Assembly: GCA_000507305.1 (NCBI GenBank)
Contig: DF241051.1
Location: forward strand, 66,256-130,255
From: Breviolum minutum Mf 1.05b.01
Lineage: Eukaryota > Sar > Dinophyceae > Suessiales > Symbiodiniaceae
DNA length: 64,000 bases
Direction of reading: 5' to 3'
A model generated the notes under the pieces. It ran no database searches. It worked only from the letters and a program-made list of their open reading frames with translations, and was not told where the DNA came from. Both the position numbers and the translations under genes were made by a program. Below, in pieces: positions 1 through 9,560 of the stretch. Position 1 is the stretch's first letter. Each line of letters begins with the position of its first letter.

Positions 1-1
1 T

Positions 2-1300
2 GACTTGGATGAAGTGGAGTGTGGTAATGTTTTAGTCACTTCCAACCACATGGCTTTAGCTTCCTTGGATGGGATTCATGCAGGGGGTGTGGTGACCCTT
101 TATAGTGGCAACTCCATGTCTAGTGAAGGCATTGAGCCTCCAAATGATGCTGATGAGTCAACGCTGATGCAATTGGCCAGCGCAATGTCTTCTGGTCGCG
201 ACTTAGCCAGCAGTAGCGCACAACATATGGTGTTGCAGCATGGACGTGCGACGCGTCGCCACCTTGGTGATGCCACCGATGTCTCTCACAGGCGCACGGT
301 GTATCTGTTGGATCATGTGCGCAAGCAACATGTATTGTACTCCTGGGCTCGTCCTTATCGGAGATTGTGGCAGGGTGAACTACGTGAAGTTGACATCTTG
401 ATTCAACATCCGAGGCCTTTGGATGTCGTTGATGTCATTGTCGAATTTGTGGATGCCCATACCCACAGCGTACTACAAGACCCGTCTGTTTTTCGACTGG
501 TTCCGCCTCTCACCAATTGGGCTCTGACCTGGAGTCTACAGCAGGCCTTTCACTATGAGGCTGATTGGCAGGTGGGCCCTGTTCGGGTCAATGGACAGGA
601 TTGGCACGCTGGAATGCCTTCCAGTATCATTTTCCAGGATGGTGATGTTCTCACCGTCTTCCTGCAGGATGGTAGCAACGTCAATGATGCGTGCGTGGGG
701 ACACCCACCTCCACGGACGATGAGTTGACCAGGCAGGAGTCGACCGATGTGGAACTGCAGTTGGTCACCATCTTTCAATCTGGTACTACTGGTGATGATT
801 TGCGTTTTGATGTTATGGCTCCTTGGCATGAGTCTGTGGAAACTACATTACAATGGTGCTTGGCGAACCCATTGTTAGGTTGGGCTGCTCCATGTCGGCA
901 ATTTCGCCGCCTTCCCTGGCAACACCGTCAACAACGGTTTGCCCTTGCTTGGACAGAGTTGGTTGAGCCACATCATGTTCCTGTGTGGATTGTGGAACTG
1001 GATGGAGACATTGGTGGACGAGATTGTCATGTGGAGTATTTACCTGCGCACTTGCAGGTGAATGATCTGGACTTTTGGTTGCGGCGTTCCGATCCCTTTA
1101 TGATTGTGGACCGTTGGCGCTATGCACATCCCACCTCTCCTGATACACTGGTACTTGGGGTTGGATTCCAACTCTGTGTGCGCTATGGCGCTTCAGCCCA
1201 AGTCCCGTGCAGGGGCTTCATCTTCTACAACGACATAGCCGTCTTCTGTCCACACGTCCTCGCGGAGACGCCACTACGTTCTTTGACCCGTCATTGGTGA
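2..1300 (+). CDS. Retroelement N-terminal ORF, open to the left edge
   Basis: The frame is open from the first bases (Asp-Leu-Asp-Glu-Val) to a TGA at 1298-1300, at least 432 codons, so the true start lies upstream of the window. I recognise no named domain. The product is rich in Trp, His, Asp and Val, with segments such as DVIVEFVDAHTH and DGDVLTVFLQDGSN that could be beta-rich folds. It precedes the RNase H/endonuclease/RT ORF as an ORF1-like or N-terminal polyprotein region would. The stop is likely secondary: from about 1270 the +1-shifted frame (ending near 1485) reads DPSLVITSVEDADFYAQDY, which continues coding-like sequence. That suggests an indel joined this ORF to the next one originally. 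Confidence 0.7.
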   Translation, partial: DLDEVECGNVLVTSNHMALASLDGIHAGGVVTLYSGNSMSSEGIEPPNDADESTLMQLASAMSSGRDLASSSAQHMVLQHGRATRRHLGDATDVSHRRTVYLLDHVRKQHVLYSWARPYRRLWQGELREVDILIQHPRPLDVVDVIVEFVDAHTHSVLQDPSVFRLVPPLTNWALTWSLQQAFHYEADWQVGPVRVNGQDWHAGMPSSIIFQDGDVLTVFLQDGSNVNDACVGTPTSTDDELTRQESTDVELQLVTIFQSGTTGDDLRFDVMAPWHESVETTLQWCLANPLLGWAAPCRQFRRLPWQHRQQRFALAWTELVEPHHVPVWIVELDGDIGGRDCHVEYLPAHLQVNDLDFWLRRSDPFMIVDRWRYAHPTSPDTLVLGVGFQLCVRYGASAQVPCRGFIFYNDIAVFCPHVLAETPLRSLTRHW

Positions 1301-1337
1301 TTACAAGTGTTGAGGACGCGGATTTTTATGCCCAAGA

Positions 1338-1690
1338 CTACCCCGAGGATAACATGGATCTCGGCTCTGGTTGGAAGAGGCTTGCTCGACCTTATACAAA
1401 ACCACAGCAGTCCTTTGAGGGGGTATGCGTGGAGGCAGCTACCCTGAGGATAACATGGGTCTCAGCGCTGGCTCTGTTTGCATGATACCCACTTCGGATC
1501 CCTCGGAACGTGTTGGCTCGATGTTTGACACCTCTGCGGTGATTTCTGATGTTCCTGATTGTCATACCATTTGTTGTGGGTCTTCCAGTGATACAGGTGT
1601 TGATGGGGTCGGGCCTGGTGACACTGGTGGTGGGACATCATGGAACTACTCTGAGGATAACGTGGATCTCAGCTCTGGTTCTGTATGTTC
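1338..1690 (+). repeat. Three direct copies of a short coding repeat (YPEDN motif)
   Basis: Copies start at 1338, 1439 and 1646 and share the pattern CTACYCYGAGGATAAC followed by a GGATCTC-like and GCTCTGG-like stretch. They encode YPEDNMDLGSGW, YPEDNMGLSAGSVC and YSEDNVDLSSGSVC. Spacing is 101 and 207 bp. The first interval is not a multiple of three, so copy 1 lies in a different frame from copies 2 and 3. This places an indel between 1372 and 1439. Confidence 0.75.
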
Positions 1691-4600
1691 CGTATCTGAT
1701 GAGGGGTGTGATGCCCGTATTGAATCCTTGAATGCCATTTTGGCAGATTTGGCAAATTTGTGGCCACCCAACTCGATGTCCTCATGTTATGAGCTCATAC
1801 CTGCTTTGCATCCTGTTGCTCACATGATTTGTACACAGCAGGATTGGGCACCAGTTACCGGCAGTGGTGTCAGATACCACATTTACACTGATGGCTCTGC
1901 ACGCAGTCACCCAGAGAAAAGGGCCGCTTGGGCCTTTCATGTAGTTGTGGAATCTCACACGGCTTGGGGCCCCTTGTTTCATCGTGTTGGCTACACGGGT
2001 GATTTGGTGGATGATACTATGTGGTCTGCTTGTTTGGATTCTCTCGATGCTGAAGCTTGTGCCCTCATCTACATGGCTGACTGGCTTTTCTCTTTGACCC
2101 ATGATGTGGACGTGGTGGTACATTTTGATGCTGAAGCCGTTGGATGTGGAGCTTTTGGATCGCAAAATTCTCCTGTTCCAGCAGCGAAGCCGCGTGAAAT
2201 ACAACATGTTGCCCGAGTCATGGTAAGTCTGGCTTCTGCTCGTCATGATTCCCTACAATGGCGTCATATCAAGAGCCATTGTGGTCAACCTGACAATGAG
2301 GCTGCTGACTCAATTGCTCACGCTTTATGTTGTGGATGGAGTCCGAATTTCCGCCCACCAAAACGCCTAGCAGCTCTCATGGCTCATCCTCTACGCGATT
2401 GGGCATGGATACAATGCAATCCTTCTGAGGAGTTACCTGACTTGGCGAGTCTCATTGCTGCGCATCCAGAACCTCCAGATGGTGACACTACCCTCTGGCA
2501 AGTGCAACACCAGCAGAAAGATGCTGAGGTGCAGCACATCAGATGGAGATTTGGCTCCGCCAATGTTCGCACTATGCACTACACGGAGCGATATCACTCT
2601 GAGAAGGTCATTGTCTTACGTGAGCAATTGGTCTCCCTGGCTTTTGATGTTTTCGCATTTCAGGAGTGTCGAGGACGCTGGGACCAGTGTGTCGACGATG
2701 ACTACTTCATTCGTGTTTGTGCAGCTGGTAACAAAGGCCAAGGTGGCCTGGAGCTTTGGTTTAGAAAGGGGAGTGCCTTCAAGGACACTGGATTGGGCGA
2801 AATCACCAAGGAACACCTTGTGGTATGGCACGCTTCGTCAACGGTTCTTGGTGTAGCATGTCATCATCCTGCCTTGGTTTGTAACATTGTGGTGATCTAT
2901 GCTCCCCAAGCGGGACGCTCCCCCAGTGATGTTGGTGACTGGTGGCACAGTCTGGACAAGCTCCTGCAACAGCGACCCAATGTTGGACCCTTGATGATGT
3001 TTGGGGATGCAAATGCCCATGTTGGTTCCATCACTTCGACAGCAATTGGTGACCTCGCACCAGAATTTGAGGATGCTGCTGGAGAGGGTTTGCGTCATAC
3101 TTGCTCTCGGCATGGCCTACTTCTTCCTGCCACCCATGCCGCATATCACTGTGGACCTTCTACCACATTTGTCGGACCATGGAAGGTGCATTCGCGGGTG
3201 GATTACATTGCGGTGCCTGTTGACTGGGAGCCTGGTATTGAATCCTCGGCAACGTGTCCGCAGCTCGATTTGCTGACTGATGGTGAAGATCATGTGGCTA
3301 TCACTTTGGAGATGACCCTTCAAGTTTCTGACAAGAGTACTACTGTCAGTGGACGGGTGAGCAAATATGATAGGACACAAGCGCGTTCCGATACTGGCCA
3401 ATGTTGGTTGAAGTCTCTCTCTGGTTCCATTCCGTCTCAGCCATGGGTCGACGATGTCAACAAACACTGGCACAATCTTCGAACTGCTGTTTTGGAAGCT
3501 TGTGGACGTTGGTTCCCGAATCCGAAGCGAAAAAGAAGGCAACTCTACATGAGCGATCAATTGTGGCAGATTGTCGAAGATCGCAAGGAGCTCGCTAGTC
3601 GTCTGAAGCAACTTGGATCGCGTACTCGTCTTCGATCCCTAGCTGGATGCTTTGCTTTGTGGTGTCGACGGGTGGACCAATGGCGTGAACTATGTGTTCA
3701 AGAGGTCCTAGCTGATCAAGTGTGTGCTTTGGATCTTCTGCAATATCAAGAGTTGTCGCGTCGATTTCATGCCATCCGCAAGCAGGAGCGGAAGCTCTGG
3801 CTTACACAAGGTGCGCAGCAATTGCGTGAAGGGCTTTCGCAAGGCTCTTTTAGCCACTGGTGCAAGTTGCTCAAACCGAAGCGAGCAATCCAACAGAAGT
3901 CTCGTCCACATGGCCGTCTTCCAGGTGTTCGCAATGCTGATGGCTCATGGATGTCGTACGGACAAAATGTTAGCCTGATGTGGCAACGGCATTTTGGCAA
4001 AATTGAGAATGCCGATGACGGAACACCAGCAGATATCCTGTCCAAGTCCATTCCTTCTAGTATGGCTTCGATTGACAGGTTGTTGGAGATGCCCACCATT
4101 TATGATGTCGAACGAGCTATAAGGTTATCCAATCCTTACAAAGCACCTGGACCAGACCAGATTGGTGCCGAGATTTGGAGATCGGATGTCCCTGGCCTTG
4201 CCAAGCGATGTTATGCGCTCTTTTTAAAGAGTGGCCTTCGGAGCCAATGGGTAGCTGAGTTTGCAGGTGGTGACCTCGTTCCTCTCCACAAAAAAGGGGA
4301 TACGACACAACCCAGCAATTACAGAGCCATCTTACTGGAGCCCACGTTGGGGCGCATCTTCTCAAGGGCATGGCGTACTCGACTTGTTTCTGCACTGGCC
4401 AGGGTACAGGCGCCTATGCAGTTTGGTGGACATCGAGTTGTTAGCATTGAGGTGGCACACCTTGCTGTGCGCAATGCGCAGCAAATTTCACACGCAAGGC
4501 GAATGTCTTGTGCTATGATTTTTGCCGACATCCGGTCTGCCTTCTATGTGGTTGCGAAACCATTTTTGACAGGTGCTGACACCTCACCTGAGGACTTGGT

Positions 4601-5870
4601 GGCCCTATTCGAAAAAATGGGTCTTCCACAGGACGCATTGACCGCCTTTGTAGAAGCCATCGAAGAAGGGGTTGTGATCCCGCAAGTTGGTGAAAGCAAC
4701 CACCTACAGTCTGTAGTTGCAGCTATGTTGAAGCACACGTGGGCCAAAGTACCGGGAGCTGACAGGTACATGCTCCCAAGGACGGGCAGCCGTCCTGGCG
4801 ATCCATTGGCGGATGCTTTGTTTGGATTTGTCATGGCCAAAGCACTCCATGCCATTGCTAAGCGCTATGATGCTGAAGGGCTGTGCACCACGTGGAATGA
4901 TGACCTTCCTCTCGCCCCCGCTGTGGTTTGGGTTGATGATGCCATCTTCCATGTTGAAGCCAGTGCATCGCAGTTACAGGAGAAAACTACTTGTGCCTTA
5001 CGCATCTTGCATGAGGAGATGCTACGAGTTGGCCTATGTCTCAACTACGGACAAGGTAAGACTGAGGTGCTGATGTGCTTTTGGGGCAGCAAAGCCAAAG
5101 GTAGCTCGCAACAATTCTTTCAAAGGATGCGCGGACATTTTCATGTTTGCAATGAGTTTGACGGGGTCTTCACAGTGAAGGCGGTGCCACACTACAAGTA
5201 TTTGGGTGGCTTCATCACCAAGTCGCTCTCCTTACTACCGGAGCTGAGGGTTCGGCGAGCACAGATGCATCAGCAACTACACGGTATCAAGCACTGTGCA
5301 CTGGCTGATGAATCGCTGCCTATCGACAAGAGGCGCTCCTTACTACAAAGTCTTGGCCTATCGGTTTCTACCTTGCATTCAGGGACATGGAGACCGCTTG
5401 GTAAGGGAGAGTGGGATTTGTGGCACGGTACTACCACAGCCGCATACCAATATCTTCACAAACGACAGTGTGATGGTGGAGTTGCTCATCGCACAACGCT
5501 TCAGCTTGCTGTAGCGGCAGCGGCCCCTTTGCCCCATGCGCTCCTATATCTTCGACGATTGCGTGTGATGATCCAACTATGTCGACTTGGTGGAGGTCCT
5601 GTGCTGGATGGCGTCTTTTGCAACTACAGGTTGTGCGGGAGTACATCATGGCTACATGGACTTTGCGAAGCTGTGGCATGGGCTAAAAACAATGCTGATG
5701 ACAGAGACTGGATTGGCTTGTTGGATCAACTGACTGATGAGAACGCGTGGAGTGCGCTTCAATCACAATGGTGGCAGCTCAAGAAGCTGGTCAGGAAAGT
5801 TTGCACCTTATGCGCAACCGCATGTGTCACGACTTGGTACACTTCAAAGAAGAGCATGACGGCCTTCTGA
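1425..5870 (+). CDS. Retroelement polyprotein: RNase H, endonuclease, reverse transcriptase
   Basis: 1481 codons from an ATG at 1425; coding sequence probably extended upstream in another frame, so this start may not be native. Residues about 150-305 are RNase H-like: YTDGS (Asp ~156), an AEACAL glutamate, HFDAEA, and SHCGQPDNEAAD near the end. Residues about 375-625 are an AP-endonuclease-like EEP fold: QECRGR (Glu ~414), GDAN (~527-530), SRVDYIAVP, and DHVAITL (~622). Residues about 900-1270 are the RT: GPDQIGAEIW, LVPLHKKGD, motif A FADIRSAFY (~1033), motif B GSRPGDPLAD (~1120), motif C WVDD (catalytic Asp pair ~1171-1172), and YKYLGG (~1257). Catalytic residues look intact. RNase H before the endonuclease is unusual, since LINEs that carry RNase H normally have it after the RT. 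The last ~40 codons, after about 5790, look out of frame: the next ORF has the better continuation. Confidence 0.9.
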   Translation: MRGGSYPEDNMGLSAGSVCMIPTSDPSERVGSMFDTSAVISDVPDCHTICCGSSSDTGVDGVGPGDTGGGTSWNYSEDNVDLSSGSVCSVSDEGCDARIESLNAILADLANLWPPNSMSSCYELIPALHPVAHMICTQQDWAPVTGSGVRYHIYTDGSARSHPEKRAAWAFHVVVESHTAWGPLFHRVGYTGDLVDDTMWSACLDSLDAEACALIYMADWLFSLTHDVDVVVHFDAEAVGCGAFGSQNSPVPAAKPREIQHVARVMVSLASARHDSLQWRHIKSHCGQPDNEAADSIAHALCCGWSPNFRPPKRLAALMAHPLRDWAWIQCNPSEELPDLASLIAAHPEPPDGDTTLWQVQHQQKDAEVQHIRWRFGSANVRTMHYTERYHSEKVIVLREQLVSLAFDVFAFQECRGRWDQCVDDDYFIRVCAAGNKGQGGLELWFRKGSAFKDTGLGEITKEHLVVWHASSTVLGVACHHPALVCNIVVIYAPQAGRSPSDVGDWWHSLDKLLQQRPNVGPLMMFGDANAHVGSITSTAIGDLAPEFEDAAGEGLRHTCSRHGLLLPATHAAYHCGPSTTFVGPWKVHSRVDYIAVPVDWEPGIESSATCPQLDLLTDGEDHVAITLEMTLQVSDKSTTVSGRVSKYDRTQARSDTGQCWLKSLSGSIPSQPWVDDVNKHWHNLRTAVLEACGRWFPNPKRKRRQLYMSDQLWQIVEDRKELASRLKQLGSRTRLRSLAGCFALWCRRVDQWRELCVQEVLADQVCALDLLQYQELSRRFHAIRKQERKLWLTQGAQQLREGLSQGSFSHWCKLLKPKRAIQQKSRPHGRLPGVRNADGSWMSYGQNVSLMWQRHFGKIENADDGTPADILSKSIPSSMASIDRLLEMPTIYDVERAIRLSNPYKAPGPDQIGAEIWRSDVPGLAKRCYALFLKSGLRSQWVAEFAGGDLVPLHKKGDTTQPSNYRAILLEPTLGRIFSRAWRTRLVSALARVQAPMQFGGHRVVSIEVAHLAVRNAQQISHARRMSCAMIFADIRSAFYVVAKPFLTGADTSPEDLVALFEKMGLPQDALTAFVEAIEEGVVIPQVGESNHLQSVVAAMLKHTWAKVPGADRYMLPRTGSRPGDPLADALFGFVMAKALHAIAKRYDAEGLCTTWNDDLPLAPAVVWVDDAIFHVEASASQLQEKTTCALRILHEEMLRVGLCLNYGQGKTEVLMCFWGSKAKGSSQQFFQRMRGHFHVCNEFDGVFTVKAVPHYKYLGGFITKSLSLLPELRVRRAQMHQQLHGIKHCALADESLPIDKRRSLLQSLGLSVSTLHSGTWRPLGKGEWDLWHGTTTAAYQYLHKRQCDGGVAHRTTLQLAVAAAAPLPHALLYLRRLRVMIQLCRLGGGPVLDGVFCNYRLCGSTSWLHGLCEAVAWAKNNADDRDWIGLLDQLTDENAWSALQSQWWQLKKLVRKVCTLCATACVTTWYTSKKSMTAF

Positions 5871-6742
5871 GGGACATGGGATGGACTGCTCCCCATGTTG
5901 AGACCGAAGAGGGTGAACCCAAATTTGAAGTGGCTTGCAGCATGTGTGACTACAAGGCTGGGTCGTACGCAGCACTTGCAGTGCATGAAAATCGTCGGCA
6001 TGGTGTGGTAGCTATTGCCAGAAAGTTTGCCAAAGGTGGAGTTTGTATGGCTTGTCGGCGTAGCTTCCACACACGTCCAAGAGCCATTCTCCATCTACAA
6101 TATGGTACAACCAAATGTCTCCTACATGTTCTCCGACATGGCACCCCGCTGGCCGATGAAGAATGTGCGGCACTTGACCAAGATGATGTCAAGGCCGGCG
6201 TTGCCTTGCATCAAAAGGGCCTCAAGGATGGAGCAGCGCAATTTCCTTTCTTTGAAGCTGATGAAGACGGTGGTGCCATGGATTTGGAACCACCCACGGA
6301 GGAGGAGTTACAACGGTGGAAAGGCTATGGTGCGCTGCCGCGGTGGCTTACTGGACGTAACGTTTCTGTACGACACCGTGATGAGGTCAGCACTGTGGAC
6401 ACCATTGAGCTTCTAGGTGACTATGAGAGGAAATGGTTTCAAGAAGCGAGTGGTTGGAAGCCTCCTTGCAGCAGTGTTCCGAGGCCGCTTGCTCGGAACA
6501 GGCTGTACTTCTTGATATTCTTCTCGGGGCACCGCCGACATCGAGATCTTGTGGCTTGGTTGGAATGGTCTGATCGGATTCAACCCATCCCGATCGACCT
6601 GGCCATTGATGAGTTCTATGGTGATGCTCGCAGAGGAGGCTTGTGGGCCGATTTGATCAAGGCCGGCTTGGTGGCCGGTGGTCACTTCGGACCACCATGT
6701 GAGTCCTATACGGACGCAAGGTGGGTTGGAAATTCTGGATGA
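5747..6742 (+). pseudogene. Retroelement C-terminal region, first part: zinc fingers and start of GPPC-motif domain
   Basis: Overlaps the end of the RT ORF in another frame and is open from a GTG; it is more likely the frameshifted tail of the polyprotein than an independent ORF. At 5936-6004 it encodes a C2H2 finger (CSMCDYKAGSYAALAVHENR, then RH; spacing C-X2-C-X12-H-X4-H). A second finger-like motif starts CMACRRSFHTRPRAILH. From about 6500 it reads YFLIFFSGHRRHRDLVAW and later AGGHFGPPCESYTDAR. The FFSGHRR and GPPC motifs recall the SAM-binding and PPC regions of C5-methyltransferase-like domains, but this is a weak resemblance from memory. The frame ends abruptly at 6742 inside this domain. 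Confidence 0.65.
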
Positions 6743-7370
6743 AATCTGGAAAAGGTGCCCAAGGCCTTTGAGAACAATGGCCTATGGATGGGGGCTACCA
6801 CGTCGTGGGAGGCGAGAACTTCTCCAGACTGACATGGGCAATCAGTTGATGTGGCTGTCTTTCAGTTACATGTTCTTGCTGGCTCAGGCGGGTGGTTGCG
6901 CCACCCTCGAACATCCTCGTGGCCAAGCGCCGAAGGATGGTCGATTCAGCGTTTGGACCAGCTCTTTGACCAAACGTGTTCTACAATCGCCGGAGTGGGA
7001 CGTGACATCCTTTTTGCAGGGGCCTCTTGGTGTTCCCTACGCCAAGCCGACGAGGCTACTACATTTGAGGTTGCCACATTTACCGCAGGCGATTTTCAGT
7101 GCCTATGATCCTGGTTGGCGCCGCTCTGAGACATTGGGGGGGCAAGATACCGATGGGTCGTGGAAGACCACAAAAGCCAAGGCGTATCCGGATAAGATGA
7201 ACAGGGTGCTGAGTGAAGTGTATCTGAAGTTTGTAGAGTCAAGCTCACGGCATGACTATGTGGCAGAACCACCGCAACTTCGGGAAGCATTGGCGGCACT
7301 TACTGGCTTCTGGGACCCTTATGTGGACTCCACACGTGGCGCTGTTATGGCCCGTGATTTTCACGGATAG
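6678..7370 (+). pseudogene. Retroelement C-terminal region, second part, after a frameshift
   Basis: Continues the previous domain in a different frame; the switch lies around 6715-6735. The useful reading starts near 6730 (EILDEIWKRCPRPLRT) and runs through LSFSYMFLLAQAGGCATLEH, SVWTSSLTKRVLQSPEWDV, FLQGPLGVPYAKPTRLLHL and KAYPDKMNRVLSEVYLKFVE to a TAG at 7368-7370. The CATLEHP and QGPLG..KPT blocks are the kind of C-terminal half expected after a GPPC motif in this domain type. A single indel therefore appears to split one domain. The C-terminus (TRGAVMARDFHG) ends just before the AT-rich flank. Confidence 0.6.
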
Positions 7371-7373
7371 TTT

Positions 7374-7605
7374 CACCGCACAGGTTTTTGTACAGATCTC
7401 TTTATCATGATCCGCCAAAACGGCTTTTGATCGTGACGCATGCCGGCAGCTCATCGCTACAGACAGAGTGGAATGAAAATTACATTTTCACATTCACATA
7501 CAGATATTTATATTTCAAATAAATAATTGAATATACATATATGATCATATATGCACATGATATGTATGACATGTATGATACCTATATGTTTGTTGAACCC
7601 CCAGC
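7374..7605. other. AT-rich 3' flank of the retroelement
   Basis: No gene seen. The stretch 7480-7590 is made of ATATG/CATAT-like low-complexity sequence (repeated CATATGAT and ATGTATGA words). It could be the element's 3' UTR or a flanking microsatellite. No clear poly-A tail is visible. Confidence 0.4.
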
Positions 7606-7751
7606 ATGGCAAATCCTACGGCCCTACGATGGCCGAAGGCACATCCCATCTGCCAGGAGTCGCAGCGCGGTCCGCGCGGTGCATGTGAAAGTCATGGAGT
7701 GGTTTCTTGCTGTGGTTTCGAGGTTCCGGCATGTGCCACAAACAAATCTCA
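7606..7751 (+). CDS. Candidate first exon of an unidentified gene
   Basis: A GC-rich island opens with ATG at 7606 (MANPTALRWPKAHPICQESQ...), is open for 48 codons and ends at a very good donor (CACG followed by GTGAGT, 7752 on). The island is sharply bounded by AT-rich sequence. No domain is recognised; the product is rich in Cys, Pro and Arg. An overlapping frame is also open, so the frame rests mainly on the ATG and donor. The downstream intron would contain the hairpins at 8068 and 8271. Confidence 0.4.
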
Positions 7752-8067
7752 CGGTGAGTATTGTGCCTTTCTTGGGGGATATGTGTTTTTTCCATGGCAT
7801 TTGACTTATAATTTTTGAGATGGTATCCGAAAATTAAAATCATTGAAATGGTCAATGATGTTATTTTACTGGGAATATGGTGGATTTTCCAACTATTCCA
7901 TGTGGTTTTCCCAGGGGTTTTTTCAGAGGCTCTATCATTAGCCAAGTCACCTTGTCACAGTTACGGGGAGGAGCTTCAACTTGATCACCTTTTTGGGAGC
8001 CTCGGAAATCTGGAGCTTCAAAAAAAAATGAAGATTGTCCAGAAAGTTTACCCTCCTGGAAACTACA

Positions 8068-8165
8068 CTCCGGTAAACAAACATAGCAATGGAAAATCCA
8101 CCATTTGAAGATGTATTTCCTATTCAAGATGGGGATTTTCCATTGCTATGTTTGTTTACCGGAGG
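8068..8165. mobile_element. Family B hairpin MITE copy 1
   Basis: Near-perfect inverted repeat: CTCCGGTAAACAAACATAGC pairs with the segment ending at 8165. The stem continues through AATGGAAAATCC / GGATTTTCCATT. It is flanked by TA on both sides, as for Stowaway/Tc1-mariner MITEs. The loop reads TTGAAGATGTATTTCC. Confidence 0.75.
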
Positions 8166-8270
8166 GTAACATCCAGAACATCTTCTAGAAACATATATTC
8201 CTTGGTTAGTCAGGTGATCTTATCCAATTCTCGGGTAAGCAAAAACAACCCAAATTGAAAGACCAAGTTG

Positions 8271-8400
8271 ATACTGTTGATGGCAACCAGAAATCCGGCG
8301 GTTACACGAGTTGAGCTTGGTAGTTGAAATCCCATGAAAAAACCGACGGGTTTTGTAAATCCCAGGTGGTTGTTTGGGATTTCTGAACCATCAACAGTAT
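8271..8400 (+). mobile_element. Family C MITE copy 1
   Basis: Termini CTGTTGATGG / CCATCAACAG, each next to TA (Tc1-mariner-like target). The left arm continues CAACCAGAAATCCGG and the right arm TTTGGGATTTCTGAA. This order is called forward here. Confidence 0.75.
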
Positions 8401-8872
8401 CACTACTTTGGAAAAGGAAAATAAATATAATAATCTTCCAAATTGTTTTTTAAGGACAGGACTTTTTTGGGGCCACTTATCCTTGGAATTTTGTCAAGGT
8501 ATCGGCCTTTTCTTGGACAAAGACTTGGGTCTCGAAAAGACATTTCATCACTTTTCTAGATTTTGATTGATGATGTGGAACTGGCTGCGGCAAGATTGGT
8601 ACGAACTTGCTCTGATTTTCGTTGAGAAAATACGGCCGCCAGGCAAGGCAGTTAGAAAGGTTTCAAGGCCTGCATTAGGGTTTTCAATCACTGCTTGGCT
8701 CCACCGACTGAAAACATGGCGCGACGGCGATATAATGTACCAACATCGTGGTCTGCCAGCATGGGCATGGTTTACTTTTTGGAACGAACCGCTTGGTAGG
8801 ACTGCTGCAGACACGTGTCGTTGTGGTCGTACAAACTCACAGTTTAACTCAGCTACATCAAAGCCATCTCAG

Positions 8873-9035
8873 CCGCAAGTCAAAAAGACTCTGAAAATGC
8901 ACTCCGACAAGGAAGTGGCTCTGCTGGCCCAGCAAAGGGCACGGGCGGAAGCCGAGATGTACGCTTGGGTCGAAGAGGCTCACCGACAAGAGCAGGAACG
9001 CATTCGTGACCAAGCGGAGCGTAGAGCCCAGAAAG
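8873..9035 (+). CDS. Candidate exon encoding a charged helix
   Basis: An acceptor-like CTCAG at 8868-8872 is followed by an open phase-0 reading PQVKKTLKMHSDKEVALLAQ, then RARAEAEMYAWVEEAHRQEQ and ERIRDQAERRAQK, ending at a donor (AAAG then GTTCAA). The segment is rich in Glu, Arg, Ala and Gln and should form a long, possibly coiled-coil, helix. The wider frame is open from 8567 to 9160, but its outer parts look like intron translation. Function unknown. Confidence 0.4.
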
Positions 9036-9433
9036 GTTCAAAGGCCATCCCTGCCTTTGCTGCCCCGTTCTTTTGTCATCTTATTCCGTTTCTTGATGAT
9101 TTTTCATTTCTATCCCCCGGATTTTGGATGAAGGTGTTGGATTTTTTCGTGTTGGGGTAGTGCCAGCCCAAATGTTCTACCTGTTTGCGCTTCAGGGCTG
9201 GCACCTGTTGAGTATGATCATGTGACAATACGATTCGGTTATCAAGGTTGATTGGCAGAAAGCATATTTTTGGATGTTTTTTTCGGGAACCGTTTCTCAG
9301 AGAAGGCACCATTTTTCAAAAGAACTTCTCATCTTCCAGTCATCAGTTCTTCAGACGATGTTCGTTAGTTTTCGGGGTGTGGTTCCTATGTGGTTTCCAA
9401 ATCTTGATTCTCGAAGCTTGCTTGACTGGTGGC

Positions 9434-9560
9434 TTACCTGCTGAACGGTTGAACTTGAAACTTTTTGGGGGGATGGAGAAATCTTACTAAATGTGAGGAG
9501 CTTCACCAAAAACTGCCGGTTTTTCTTTTTTCCAGGTTCAACTCAGCAGGTAAGACATTT
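9434..9560. repeat. Singleton hairpin
   Basis: GCTTACCTGCTGAACGGTTG pairs imperfectly with CAGGTTCAACTCAGCAGGTA about 100 bp later. It resembles the other inverted-repeat MITEs in size but has unrelated sequence. Confidence 0.5.

Larger units (their letters stand above)
1..7373 (+). mobile_element. LINE-like non-LTR retrotransposon, 5'-truncated by the window edge and frameshifted
   Basis: A continuous coding block in three forward frames that together carry RNase H, an AP-type endonuclease/exonuclease/phosphatase fold, a reverse transcriptase and C2H2-type zinc fingers. No LTR is visible. Successive ORFs overlap or nearly touch but change frame (about 1270-1300, 1372-1440, 5750-5870 and 6720), so either it was one long polyprotein now carrying indels or it uses several ORFs. 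GC content is clearly higher than in the rest of the window. The left end lies outside the window, so a target-site duplication cannot be checked. From 7374 the sequence becomes AT-rich and non-coding, which fits a 3' UTR or the flank. Probably inactive in this copy. Confidence 0.85.

Noticed and set aside
1-7373. Retroelement as an LTR or viral element
   Set aside because: EEP endonuclease present, no integrase, protease or LTR seen.
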